64,000 nucleotides of DNA from Solitalea canadensis DSM 3403 (GTDB lineage: Bacteria > Bacteroidota > Bacteroidia > Sphingobacteriales > Sphingobacteriaceae). Position numbers and translations under genes: made by a program. The notes below the pieces were generated by a model. That model was given only the letters and a program-made list of their open reading frames with translations, made no database searches and was not told the origin of the DNA. The stretch covers positions 4,600,669 to 4,664,668 of the forward strand of contig NC_017770.1 of NCBI RefSeq assembly GCF_000242635.2, written 5' to 3'. The stretch's first letter is position 1. The number at the start of each line of letters is the position of its first letter. Below, one piece after another: positions 9,996-19,158 of the stretch.

Positions 9996-11048
9996 ATGAA
10001 AAAAAATAGCTGCATATTGGCTTTTGCAGGTATATGTTTGACAAGTTCGGCAATAGCTCAAACAAAGTCATTAATAACGTTTACTCCAGATACCGCCACA
10101 AATATTAGAGCAATTGCAGTAGTAAATGACTCAACAGTTTGGTTTGGGGGAAGCAATGGTAGTTGGGGATATACAACTACAAATGGCTCAGATTGGAAGA
10201 TGGGAAAAACAGAGCTTGGCTGGCAAAATACCGATTTCAGAAGCATTGCCGTAACTCCTGATAATGCGGTTTTGATTGCCAATATTGCTTCTCCCGGATA
10301 CATTTTGAGAACAAATGATATGGGTAGCAGTTGGCGACAAGTATATAAAAACGAAAATAAGGAGCAGTTTTTTGACGCTTTAGTTTTTTCTGACGACAAA
10401 AATGGATGGGCACTGGGCGATCCTCAAAAAGGATGCATTCAGTTGTTGAAAACCGTTGACGGAGGTTTAAATTGGTCTGCTGTTGATTGTGCTTTTTTGC
10501 CAAAGATCGAAACAGGTGAAGCCTTTTTTGCTTCTTCTAATACCTCAATAGATGCAAAAGAGCGTTCTGTATGGATTGCAACAGGTGGTCCGAAAGCCAG
10601 AGTGATCTATTCCAGTAACCGTGGTAAATCATGGAAGGTGTCCGAAACGCCATTGCAGCAAGGTGAAAAAATGACGGGCATTTTTTCATTGGCGATGTAT
10701 AATGAAAAACTAGGGGTTGTTGCCGGCGGTAATTACGATAATAAAGCCAAAACTGATAATACCATAGCGATATCAGTTGATGGTGGAAAAATCTGGAAGA
10801 ACAAATTCGATAAACACGGACAAGAAATAAAGGACCTTCCGTTTGTATCTTGCATTCAATTTGTTCCTAAGTCGAAAGGAAAGAAATTGATAGCAGCTTG
10901 CCTGCCCGGGATTTATTATTCGGATAATTATGGACGTACCTGGGTAAAGATTAACGATGAAGGCTTTTATACTTTTCGTTTTTCTCCTTCCGGAAAAACA
11001 GCTTGGTTTGCAGGTGCAAAAGGAAAAATTGGCAGGATGGATTTTTAA
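9996..11048 (+). CDS. Secreted Asp-box (BNR) beta-propeller protein
   Basis: 350 residues with a signal peptide (MKKNSCILAFAGICLTSSAIAQ). The mature part repeats Asp-box-like turns: TNDMGSSWRQV, TVDGGLNWSAV, SSNRGKSWKVS, SVDGGKIWKN and SDNYGRTWVKI, giving at least five blades. Such propellers occur in sialidases, VPS10 domains and Ycf48-like assembly factors. The sialidase catalytic Arg triad (FRIP motif) is not obvious, so I call it a propeller of unknown role rather than an enzyme. It is divergent from the HerA-type gene and 10 bases ahead of the DUF1275 gene, with which it may be cotranscribed. Confidence 0.85.
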   Translation: MKKNSCILAFAGICLTSSAIAQTKSLITFTPDTATNIRAIAVVNDSTVWFGGSNGSWGYTTTNGSDWKMGKTELGWQNTDFRSIAVTPDNAVLIANIASPGYILRTNDMGSSWRQVYKNENKEQFFDALVFSDDKNGWALGDPQKGCIQLLKTVDGGLNWSAVDCAFLPKIETGEAFFASSNTSIDAKERSVWIATGGPKARVIYSSNRGKSWKVSETPLQQGEKMTGIFSLAMYNEKLGVVAGGNYDNKAKTDNTIAISVDGGKIWKNKFDKHGQEIKDLPFVSCIQFVPKSKGKKLIAACLPGIYYSDNYGRTWVKINDEGFYTFRFSPSGKTAWFAGAKGKIGRMDF

Positions 11049-11058
11049 ACGAAATTAG

Positions 11059-11796
11059 ATGTTCAGACATTCAGGAAGCAGAAGAACTCACAGACACAAT
11101 ATGCGGCTTGCGTCGTTATTATGTCTCACAGCAGGATTTGTAAACGTATCTGGTTTTTTAGCGTTCGCAGTTCTTACCACCAATGTAACCGGACATGTAG
11201 CCATCTTTGCTGAGAAAATTTCAAATGGAGAGTTTGCTTCGGCCCGAATAGTTGGTTTATGGATGTTGCTTTTTTTTCTGGGCGCTTTCTTCTCCAGTCT
11301 TTATAGTTTCTTAATGAGCCGTTATGAACGGTTTTACCACACAATCCCAATAATAATCGAAATCATTATTTTGAGTTTGGTTGGCTTTTATGGAGCTAAC
11401 TATGATAAATCACTTTTAAAGACTGAGTTGTTTGCCGGAGCTCTCTTGTTTGCAATGGGTATGCAAAATGCGATGGTATCAATGGTGTCCGGATCGGTAG
11501 TAAGAACGACTCATTTAACCGGCATATTTACCGACCTTGGAATAGATCTATCCGCTCTTTTTAAAACTAATAAAAGCGAACGATCGGAGCTCATCAAAAA
11601 AATAGGTTTAAGATTAACGATCATCTCTTTCTTTTTCATCGGAGGGATTTCCGGTGGGTTGCTCTTTAAGAAGTTGTCTTATGCAACCTTTTACATTCCT
11701 GCGGCTATTTTGGTATTTGCTATGTTTTATGACATCTTTCGTGTTAAAACGATCCGGTATGTCAGAAGCATTGGGAGAAAAATCCGCGTTCAGTAA
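11059..11796 (+). CDS. DUF1275 (YoaK-type) integral membrane protein
   Basis: 245 residues with about six hydrophobic segments. The text near the N-terminus, CLTAGFVNVSGFLAFAVLTTNVTGHVA, is the family hallmark, and a second GMQNAMVSMVSGSVVRTTHLTGIFTDLG segment around residues 134-161 fits the same family. The function of YoaK/DUF1275 proteins is not established; a transporter-like role is usually assumed. The gene starts 10 bases after the propeller gene. Confidence 0.85.
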   Translation: MFRHSGSRRTHRHNMRLASLLCLTAGFVNVSGFLAFAVLTTNVTGHVAIFAEKISNGEFASARIVGLWMLLFFLGAFFSSLYSFLMSRYERFYHTIPIIIEIIILSLVGFYGANYDKSLLKTELFAGALLFAMGMQNAMVSMVSGSVVRTTHLTGIFTDLGIDLSALFKTNKSERSELIKKIGLRLTIISFFFIGGISGGLLFKKLSYATFYIPAAILVFAMFYDIFRVKTIRYVRSIGRKIRVQ

Positions 11797-11807
11797 AATG
11801 AGATAGC

Positions 11808-12020
11808 TTATTTCTTTTTTAAAGGTTCCAAAAGATACTCTAATCCATTCAGCTTTATTTCATACATTGTATGTAACAACATACCGAGTTTGCCTTCTGG
11901 AAAACCTTTGCTATGGTACCAAACTAGGTAGGGCTCAGGAATATTGCAAATAATAACGCCTTTATACTTGCCGTATGGCATGCGCATCGTAACGAGTTCT
12001 GTAAGTATTTCAGGATTCAA
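11808..12020 (-). CDS. DUF3820 family small protein
   Basis: The recognisable part is LVTMRMPYGKYKGVIICNIP through LNGLEYLLEPLKKK, which is the complete DUF3820 domain (normally about 70 residues). The frame is open back to an ATG at 12137, but those extra 39 residues have no family counterpart. I therefore prefer a TTG start at 12020, giving LNPEILTELV... and 70 residues. Cytoplasmic, function unknown. It is convergent with the DUF1275 gene, ending 11 bases away. Confidence 0.75.
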   Translation of the reverse strand: MNPEILTELVTMRMPYGKYKGVIICNIPEPYLVWYHSKGFPEGKLGMLLHTMYEIKLNGLEYLLEPLKKK

Positions 12021-12438
12021 ATTGAATAGATTTGGAAGGCAAAGATAAACTTTGATTAAAATATCGGGCAAGATAATGTGCGACACCAACGGATTTATCT
12101 CGTGCTGTCTTTTACCCAAGGGGTACATTCTGCCCAATTAAATTCGACGTTCGTTTATTGGCAAACCAACCTGTTCTTGCCTATTTAGTCAATCATGGTT
12201 TACGCACAGGTATTTTTGAGTAATAACGAACAACAAAAGAGAAGGTTTAGCGGTTCATTGTAATTAAAATAATAGAAAGTATTGGTAGTTATGGCTAACT
12301 ATAATACAATTAGGAAACAATGAGCAGAATTTAGCAGCTTCAATCATAAAATTCACAAAAAATTAACTGCTAAATCCATATAGTTTTTGCCATTTAAGCA
12401 GATTATCTCGATTTTAGAAAAATCAAACCAATAGTAGA
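12021..12438. other. Intergenic region upstream of the mannosidase operon
   Basis: Apart from the open extension of the DUF3820 frame there is no credible gene. A Bacteroidota -7-like element TATTTTTG lies at 12211-12218 on the plus strand, about 220 bases before the GH92 start, but no well-spaced TTTG partner is seen. The region just before 12439 is A/T-rich and without hairpins. Confidence 0.4.
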
Positions 12439-15400
12439 ATGAATCGACAATTTATCAAAACTTCGCTTTCTGTTTTGCTAAGTACGATAGTCATGAGCTT
12501 GCATGCTCAAAAAATCACAAAGTATGTTGATCCGTTTATAGGTACAGGCGGACATGGCCATACCTTCCCTGGGGCAACCTTGCCTTTTGGCATGGTTCAG
12601 GTGAGTCCTGATACCGGTACCGAAGGTTGGGATTGGTGTTCCGGTTATCACAGTTCGGATAGTTCAATCATAGGGTTTTCTCACACCCATTTAAGTGGCA
12701 CTGGAGGGGCAGATTACGGCGATATACTGCTGATGCCTACTATTGGTGCATGGAAAATACAGCCGGGTACAAAGGAAAATCCGTCTTCAGGTTATCGATC
12801 TCGCTTTCGTCATGAAACGGAAGAGGCATCTCCCGGTTATTACGGTGTCCTTTTAGATGATTACAAAATTAAGGTTGAGTTAACAGCTACTACGCGTACT
12901 GGATTTCATAAATATGTTTTCCCACGTTCCCCGGTGAGCAATATAGTTGTGGACTTGGGTCATGGTATTTCCGATCAGGTTCGTGAAAGTTTTATGCAGA
13001 TAAACGGGAACGATGAAGTGGTTGGTTTGCGCAGATCAAAAGGATGGGCAGATGATCAATATGTGTATTTTGTAATTAAGTTCTCAAAGCCTTTTAAAAA
13101 GTTTGCCGTAGCTGATGGCGATGATATTGAAGTGGATGGACGGAAAATGGAAGGCAAAAAGGTGAAAGGGATTTTTCGTTTTTCAACCAGGGAGAATGAA
13201 ATCATCTATGCAAAAGTGGCCATTTCAAGTGTAAGCATTGAAGGCGCCCGAAAAAATCTCGCTGCCGAATCTCCGGGTTGGGATTTTGACAAAATAAAAC
13301 ATGCAGCCGACAGTACCTGGGAACAAACATTAGGTAAAATAAAGATCAATGCTCCGGTAGATTCTGTAGATGCCTCCATGGTGGATCAAAAAAAGATCTT
13401 TTATACTGCTCTTTATCATTGCTTCATTCATCCTAATATTTACAATGATGTTGACGGTCAATACCGTGGAATGGATAAACAAATTCATACCACCAAAACT
13501 AATCATTACACGGTATTCTCTCTTTGGGATACATTTCGGGCATTACACCCCTTGTTCACTTTAATAGCTCCGGAAAAAAACAATGAGATTGTACAGTCAT
13601 TGCTTGATGATTATCAGCAATCAGGAAAATTACCAATTTGGGAATTGGCGTCGAATGAAACCGGCACAATGATCGGTTATCATGCGATTCCTGTGATAAG
13701 TGATATGATTTTAAAAGGACTGGGCGATTTTGATGTAAATACTGCTTACGAGGCCATGAAGAAAAGTGCAATGGAAGATGATCGAGGCCTTAAATACTAT
13801 AAACTGCATGGTTTTATTCCACGTGAACTTGAAAATAATGCTGTATCGAAACAATTGGAATATGCTTATGATGACTGGTGCATTGCTCAGGTTGCTAAAA
13901 AGCTTAATAAGCAAAATGATTATGAATATTTCCTCGGCAGAGCATTAAGTTACCGTAATATTTTTGACTCCTCTGTTGGCTTTATGAGAGGGAGAAATAT
14001 CTACGGACAATGGAATCCTGATTTTAATCCTTCTCAAGTGTCGATTTTAGGGAACGGAGATTTCACTGAAGGCAACTCCTGGCAATACAGCTTTTTTGTT
14101 CCTCAGGATATAAATGGGATGGTTGAGATGTATGGCGGAGAACAAAAGTTCGCAGATAAACTAGACAGCCTTTTTAGTCAGAAGCCGGTGGTTGATAATG
14201 AGCACGCTCTGGATGTTACTGGTTTAGTCGGACAATATGCACAGGGAAATGAACCAAGTCATCATGTTGCTTATCTATATAATTATGTTGGTCAACCCTG
14301 GAAAACGCAACAACTGGTAAATAAAATCAGGGAGACTCTTTATACGACCGGTCGAGATGGATTATGTGGCAATGAAGATTGCGGACAAATGTCGGCCTGG
14401 TATGTTTTCGGTGCTCTAGGTTTTTATCCGGTTAACCCCGCCTCCGGTCAATATATAATTGGAACGCCCATGTTCGAGTCGGTTACGATTAATGATGGGA
14501 AACCTAATCAGTTTACGATTAATGCAACGGGGATAAGTGAGGATAACCGATATATTTCATCGGCAACATTAAATGGCAAGCAGCACATACAAAGCTTTGT
14601 CACTCATGGTGACCTTACAAAAACAGGTGAGTTGAGTTTTAAAATGAGTTTTCAACCTAATAAGGAGTGGGCTCAACAGCTGTTAGGTCGTCCGGTGCAG
14701 GAAATCATTACTCCGGGAAAAGAAATAAAGACGGGTCAGTTACTTTTTATGCCCTATGAAGTTTCCGGTAAGACATTATTCTACGGCAAAAAGCAGGTCA
14801 CATTAAAAACAGAAACGACCGATGCAAAAATCTATTACACATTAGACGGCACAGTTCCATCGACAACTTCGAAGCAGTATAATGGTCCGTTTTCCTTAAC
14901 TAAAAGCGCAACGGTAACAGCGATAGCAATAAGTAAGAATGGTGCTCAAAGTGAAATGTCGACTTTAAATTTCATTAGAGCCATTACGAAAGGGCCCAAA
15001 GCTGCTTATCCAAAGATCACTTCCAATATTACGATCGGAACAACTTACAAAAGCACTGCTGAAGTTTTATTGGATGGCAATTTTGGTTCTTATAATTTCA
15101 GAGATGGTAATTGGGTGGCCACAAACAACAGCCTTACCAACATTACAATCGAGCTGGACAAGCCAATGTGGGTAAAGGAACTGAAAATGCGCTTTATGGA
15201 AAATACCGGATCATGGATATTTGTTCCGAGAAATATTCAGTTTAGCGTGTCAACAGATGGAAAAACCTATCAGCAGTTGGATTTGATTGAGAATGAGATT
15301 CCATTAAATCATCAGGAAATTGCTATTAAAGAATTTTTACGTCCATGCAACACTAAAGAAAAGATCAAATTTATAAAGGTTGATATCACCAATATAGAAA

Positions 15401-15474
15401 AATTGCCAGGATGGCACCCAGGTGCAGGAAACCCTGCGTGGATGTTCTCCGATGAGATTATTATAGCCTATTAA
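12439..15474 (+). CDS. GH92 alpha-mannosidase with C-terminal carbohydrate-binding modules
   Basis: Secreted glycoside hydrolase of 1011 residues (signal MNRQFIKTSLSVLLSTIVMSLHAQ). GH92 enzymes are calcium-dependent exo-acting alpha-mannosidases, mostly alpha-1,2, that trim high-mannose N-glycans and yeast mannan. Hallmarks are YVDPFIGTGGHGHTFPGAT (about residue 31), GFSHTHLSGTGGADYGDILL, LPIWELASNETGTMIGYHA (about 400) and GNEDCGQMSAWYVFGALGFY (about 640-660), covering the two catalytic domains. After about residue 760 come a chitobiase-type C-terminal domain (KIYYTLDGTVPSTTSKQYNG) and an F5/8 discoidin-like domain (VKELKMRFMENTGSW). First gene of an operon with cutC, beta-mannosidase and the CBM9-like gene, with gaps of 15-20 bases. 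Linkage specificity is inferred. Confidence 0.94.
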   Translation: MNRQFIKTSLSVLLSTIVMSLHAQKITKYVDPFIGTGGHGHTFPGATLPFGMVQVSPDTGTEGWDWCSGYHSSDSSIIGFSHTHLSGTGGADYGDILLMPTIGAWKIQPGTKENPSSGYRSRFRHETEEASPGYYGVLLDDYKIKVELTATTRTGFHKYVFPRSPVSNIVVDLGHGISDQVRESFMQINGNDEVVGLRRSKGWADDQYVYFVIKFSKPFKKFAVADGDDIEVDGRKMEGKKVKGIFRFSTRENEIIYAKVAISSVSIEGARKNLAAESPGWDFDKIKHAADSTWEQTLGKIKINAPVDSVDASMVDQKKIFYTALYHCFIHPNIYNDVDGQYRGMDKQIHTTKTNHYTVFSLWDTFRALHPLFTLIAPEKNNEIVQSLLDDYQQSGKLPIWELASNETGTMIGYHAIPVISDMILKGLGDFDVNTAYEAMKKSAMEDDRGLKYYKLHGFIPRELENNAVSKQLEYAYDDWCIAQVAKKLNKQNDYEYFLGRALSYRNIFDSSVGFMRGRNIYGQWNPDFNPSQVSILGNGDFTEGNSWQYSFFVPQDINGMVEMYGGEQKFADKLDSLFSQKPVVDNEHALDVTGLVGQYAQGNEPSHHVAYLYNYVGQPWKTQQLVNKIRETLYTTGRDGLCGNEDCGQMSAWYVFGALGFYPVNPASGQYIIGTPMFESVTINDGKPNQFTINATGISEDNRYISSATLNGKQHIQSFVTHGDLTKTGELSFKMSFQPNKEWAQQLLGRPVQEIITPGKEIKTGQLLFMPYEVSGKTLFYGKKQVTLKTETTDAKIYYTLDGTVPSTTSKQYNGPFSLTKSATVTAIAISKNGAQSEMSTLNFIRAITKGPKAAYPKITSNITIGTTYKSTAEVLLDGNFGSYNFRDGNWVATNNSLTNITIELDKPMWVKELKMRFMENTGSWIFVPRNIQFSVSTDGKTYQQLDLIENEIPLNHQEIAIKEFLRPCNTKEKIKFIKVDITNIEKLPGWHPGAGNPAWMFSDEIIIAY

Positions 15475-15489
15475 ACCAACAATATAAAA

Positions 15490-16287
15490 ATGAATAGTAC
15501 TAATTTGTATCACCAAAATACCGGTGAGTATGAACTTGAAATATGCTGTTATTCTGCGGATTCTGTAATTGAAGCAGCAAAAGGCGGTGCCAACAGGGTT
15601 GAATTGTGTGATAACATGCAAGATGGAGGAACAACCCCAAGTGCCGGAACAATTGCACAGGCCCGAAAAGTGGAAGGAATAAAACTGTATGTAATTATTA
15701 GACCTCGAGGAGGTGATTTCTGCTATAATGATATCGAATTTGAGGCAATGAAATATGATATCGGAGAAGTTAAAAGATTAGGAGTAGATGGAATAGTAAT
15801 TGGATTATTAAATCCGGATGGCTCTGTTGATACAGAAAGAACGAAGGAGCTTGTAGAATTGGCAAGACCTTTGGATGTTACTTTTCACCGTGCATTTGAT
15901 ATGACTGCTGATCCTCATAAAGCGTTGGAGTCAGTAATTGAATGTGGCGTTTCAAGAGTATTAACATCAGGAACTTATAATACAGCTGTAGAAGGAGTTG
16001 AATTGTTGGGAGAATTAGTTCGTCTGGCAAATGGACGAATTGCAATTATGGCTGGAAGTGGAGTAAATGCAGGCAACATCCAACAATTGCAGCAAGCAGG
16101 AGTTCGGCAATTCCATTCTTCCGCAATGAAGTTTGTTACCACAGCGATGCAATACCAAAATCCTAAGATTAAAATGGGTAAGGAAAGTCAGCATTCTGAA
16201 TTTGAAAAAGGAATTGTTGATGAAGAGAAAGTAAAGGCGATGAAGGAGATCTTAATAAATCTTCATCGGCAAAGTGTGACCAGTTAA
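15490..16287 (+). CDS. cutC: CutC family TIM-barrel protein
   Basis: 265 residues with the CutC signatures LEICCYSADSVIEAAKGGAN, RVELCDNMQDGGTTPSAG and VIIRPRGGDFCYND, and a C-terminal TSGTYNTAVEG segment. There is no signal peptide, so it is cytoplasmic. The family was named for copper tolerance in E. coli, but that phenotype was later tied to a small RNA made within cutC, leaving the protein's activity unsettled. Here it sits between an alpha-mannosidase (15 bases before) and a beta-mannosidase (20 bases after) in one operon, which suggests work on a mannose-derived product rather than copper. That role is inference. Confidence 0.92.
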   Translation: MNSTNLYHQNTGEYELEICCYSADSVIEAAKGGANRVELCDNMQDGGTTPSAGTIAQARKVEGIKLYVIIRPRGGDFCYNDIEFEAMKYDIGEVKRLGVDGIVIGLLNPDGSVDTERTKELVELARPLDVTFHRAFDMTADPHKALESVIECGVSRVLTSGTYNTAVEGVELLGELVRLANGRIAIMAGSGVNAGNIQQLQQAGVRQFHSSAMKFVTTAMQYQNPKIKMGKESQHSEFEKGIVDEEKVKAMKEILINLHRQSVTS

Positions 16288-16307
16288 ACAATCGAAAAGA
16301 ACAAGCA

Positions 16308-19142
16308 ATGAAGAAATTACTTAGGAATTTATACTCAATTTCGATAATACTTATGTCAACTTCAACAGTTTTCGGGCAAGCACCTAAAGTTGTTGAACTG
16401 AACTCCGGATGGAAGTTTAAACAAGCAGATGCCGGCCAATGGCTACCGGCCAGTGTCCCGGGAACGGTTCATACAGACCTTTTAGCTAATAAAGTGATTG
16501 ACGATCCTTTTTACAGAAACAATGAAAAGGAAGTCCAATGGATTGAAAAGAAGGATTGGGTGTATGAAACCACTATTCAGGTGGATGACCAACTCAATGC
16601 GTATGACAACATCGACCTTAATTTTGAAGGATTAGATACCTACGCAGATGTCTATATAAATGATTCAATTGTTGCCAAAACCAGCAATATGTTTATTGGC
16701 TACCAGGTTCCTGTAAAGTATTACCTGAAAACTGGAGAAAATAAATTGAAAGTATACTTCCATTCTGCGGTTAATGTGGGTGCTCCTCAGGCGAAAGCTG
16801 CAAAATTTAAGTATCCGGCTGATAATGAACAATCGGAAGTAAAGACCAGTATTTTTTCCCGTAAAGCACCCTATCATTATGGTTGGGATTGGGGACCTCG
16901 CTTAGTTACTTCCGGAATTTGGAAACCGGTTAAACTGATTGCCTGGAACGACGCCCGCATTACTGATACTCATGTACAGCAATTATACCTGAGCAATGCA
17001 ATGGCATCTCTGGAGGCAATTATGGATATCGAATCTGACCTTGACGAGAACGTTCAGCTAAAAGTCTCAAGTCCTGATAATAAGTTCGAACCTGTTTACA
17101 TGTCGCAATACCTAACACCGGGTAAGCAAAGTGTAAAGGTCTCTTTCCAGATTAAAAATCCTGAACGTTGGTGGCCAAATGGATTAGGCGAACCTCATTT
17201 GTACAAGGTTAACATGGAGGTAATCACCAAAAGAGCAAGTGATCAGAAATTGCAAAAAATTGGGTTAAGAACATTGCAAGTTGTTAATGAACCCGACGCA
17301 ATGGGCGAAAGCTTTTATGTGAAAGTTAATGGAGCTCCGGTTTTTATGAAAGGAGCCAATTATATTCCTTCCGATAGCTTTTTACCTCGCGTAACGCGCG
17401 ATCGTTTGGCTAAAACATTTGAGGATGTAAAAAAATCAAATATGAATATGCTTCGTATTTGGGGTGGCGGAGTTTATGAAAGCGACGAGTTTTACGATCT
17501 TGCAGATGAAAACGGGATTCTTGTTTGGCAAGACTTTATGTTTGCCTGTACCATGTATCCTTCGGACTCTTCATTTTTGGCCAACGTGAAAAATGAAGCG
17601 GAATACAATATTAAACGTCTACGTAAACACCCAAGCTTGGCCTTGTGGTGTGGGAATAATGAAATTGGTGTTGCGTGGAAAAATTGGGGCTGGCAAAACA
17701 CCTATAAATATACACAAGCTGATACTGCGGAGTTAGCAAACGGCTACAGAAAAATCTTTAATGAAGTGCTGCCTCAAGCTGTTCAACGTTTTGATGCCGA
17801 TCGTTTTTATTTCCCATCCTCTCCTATCAGTAATTGGGGAAAACCTGAGGATTTCAAAAAAGGAGATAATCACTTCTGGGGAGTTTGGCATGCCGAAATG
17901 CCTTTTGAAGATTACAACACCCATGTGCCTCGTTTCATGAGTGAGTATGGCTTTCAGTCGTTCCCGGATATTGTAACCATAAAACGTTTTGCCAAAACAG
18001 AAGATTACGATATTCAATCGGCTGTCATGAAAACCCATCAAAAGAGTTATAAGGGTAACGGTTTGATTAAGGTTTACATGGATCGTTACTATCGCGAACC
18101 AAAAGACTTTCAATCATTTTTGTATGTGGGACAAATATTGCAAGCAGAAGGAATAAAAATGGCAATTGAGGCTCACCGTCGTAATATGCCATATTGCATG
18201 GGAACATTGTACTGGCAATTAAACGATTGCTGGCCGGTTGCTTCATGGAGTAGTATTGACTATTATGGTAGATGGAAAGCTTTACAATATTTTGCGAAGG
18301 ATGCTTATAAACCAATCATTGTTGATCCCGAGATAGAAAAAGGAAAACTGAATATTTATGCTATCTCTGATTTAAGAGAAGCGAAAAAAGGAGAGCTTAA
18401 GCTGAGATTAATCGACTTTAAAGGAACTGAGTTGTGGTCTAAAAATCAACCGGTAACCATTGAGGGAAATAAGAGCCAGGTGGTTTACACCGAATCTGTT
18501 GCCGATCACCTAGACAAAGCAGATAAAAAATCAAGTCTCTTGCTAGTTGAACTGGTAACAGCTGATAAACAGTCGGCTAAAAATATCCTTTACCTGGATA
18601 CTCTTAAAAACATCAATTTGTCAAAACCAACAATCAGTTCAACAGTAACAGAAAATGGTAAACGATTCCGTGTTCATTTATCAGCTGATGTTTTAGCAAA
18701 AAATGTTTATCTCCTATTGGCTAATGATAATTCTTCAGCCTTTGATGAAAACTATTTTGACTTGTTGCCAGGTGAAAACAAAATTGTTGAGTTTAATTCG
18801 TCGTTGAGCCTTGAGCAGGTGAAGAGTAATCTTCAGGTCATTTCCTTGTACGATAGCTTTAAACAAAAGGAAAGCACTACCGATAAAGAACATAAGGATA
18901 AACAAAACATTTTTGATAAAGCGTCAGGATTATTTAAAAAGAAGTCAGAAAAAGAAGCTAGTTCCGACAAGCCGGTGGTTCCGGAGAAAAAGGAAGTAAA
19001 ACCGGTACAGAAAACGGAAACTGTTAAAGAAAAGGACACGACCAAAAAAGGCGGAGAAGAAAAGAAGAAGAGCATTTTTGATAAGGCATCCGGTTTATTT
19101 AAGAAAAAAGATACAGGGAGCTCTTCAACACCTTCCAATTAA
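16308..19142 (+). CDS. GH2 beta-mannosidase with an unusual charged C-terminal tail
   Basis: Secreted 944-residue enzyme (signal MKKLLRNLYSISIILMSTSTVFGQ). The N-terminal sugar-binding domain (WKFKQADAGQWLPASVPGTV) is followed by an immunoglobulin-like domain and the TIM barrel. The acid/base Glu lies in LALWCGNNEIGVAW (about residue 450) and the nucleophile Glu in FMSEYGFQSFPD (about 546), as in GH2 beta-mannosidases that cleave the Man-beta-1,4-GlcNAc link at the N-glycan core. From about residue 855 a Lys/Glu-rich tail follows that is not part of the enzyme family. In it the 12-residue peptide IFDKASGLFKKK occurs twice (868-879 and 923-934). Confidence 0.93.
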   Translation: MKKLLRNLYSISIILMSTSTVFGQAPKVVELNSGWKFKQADAGQWLPASVPGTVHTDLLANKVIDDPFYRNNEKEVQWIEKKDWVYETTIQVDDQLNAYDNIDLNFEGLDTYADVYINDSIVAKTSNMFIGYQVPVKYYLKTGENKLKVYFHSAVNVGAPQAKAAKFKYPADNEQSEVKTSIFSRKAPYHYGWDWGPRLVTSGIWKPVKLIAWNDARITDTHVQQLYLSNAMASLEAIMDIESDLDENVQLKVSSPDNKFEPVYMSQYLTPGKQSVKVSFQIKNPERWWPNGLGEPHLYKVNMEVITKRASDQKLQKIGLRTLQVVNEPDAMGESFYVKVNGAPVFMKGANYIPSDSFLPRVTRDRLAKTFEDVKKSNMNMLRIWGGGVYESDEFYDLADENGILVWQDFMFACTMYPSDSSFLANVKNEAEYNIKRLRKHPSLALWCGNNEIGVAWKNWGWQNTYKYTQADTAELANGYRKIFNEVLPQAVQRFDADRFYFPSSPISNWGKPEDFKKGDNHFWGVWHAEMPFEDYNTHVPRFMSEYGFQSFPDIVTIKRFAKTEDYDIQSAVMKTHQKSYKGNGLIKVYMDRYYREPKDFQSFLYVGQILQAEGIKMAIEAHRRNMPYCMGTLYWQLNDCWPVASWSSIDYYGRWKALQYFAKDAYKPIIVDPEIEKGKLNIYAISDLREAKKGELKLRLIDFKGTELWSKNQPVTIEGNKSQVVYTESVADHLDKADKKSSLLLVELVTADKQSAKNILYLDTLKNINLSKPTISSTVTENGKRFRVHLSADVLAKNVYLLLANDNSSAFDENYFDLLPGENKIVEFNSSLSLEQVKSNLQVISLYDSFKQKESTTDKEHKDKQNIFDKASGLFKKKSEKEASSDKPVVPEKKEVKPVQKTETVKEKDTTKKGGEEKKKSIFDKASGLFKKKDTGSSSTPSN

Positions 19143-19158
19143 AATTTGTTAAAACACT

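Noticed and set aside
12021-12137. N-terminal extension of the DUF3820 protein to the ATG at 12137
   Set aside because: The extra 39 residues have no counterpart in the family; a TTG at 12020 gives the normal length, though the ATG cannot be fully excluded.
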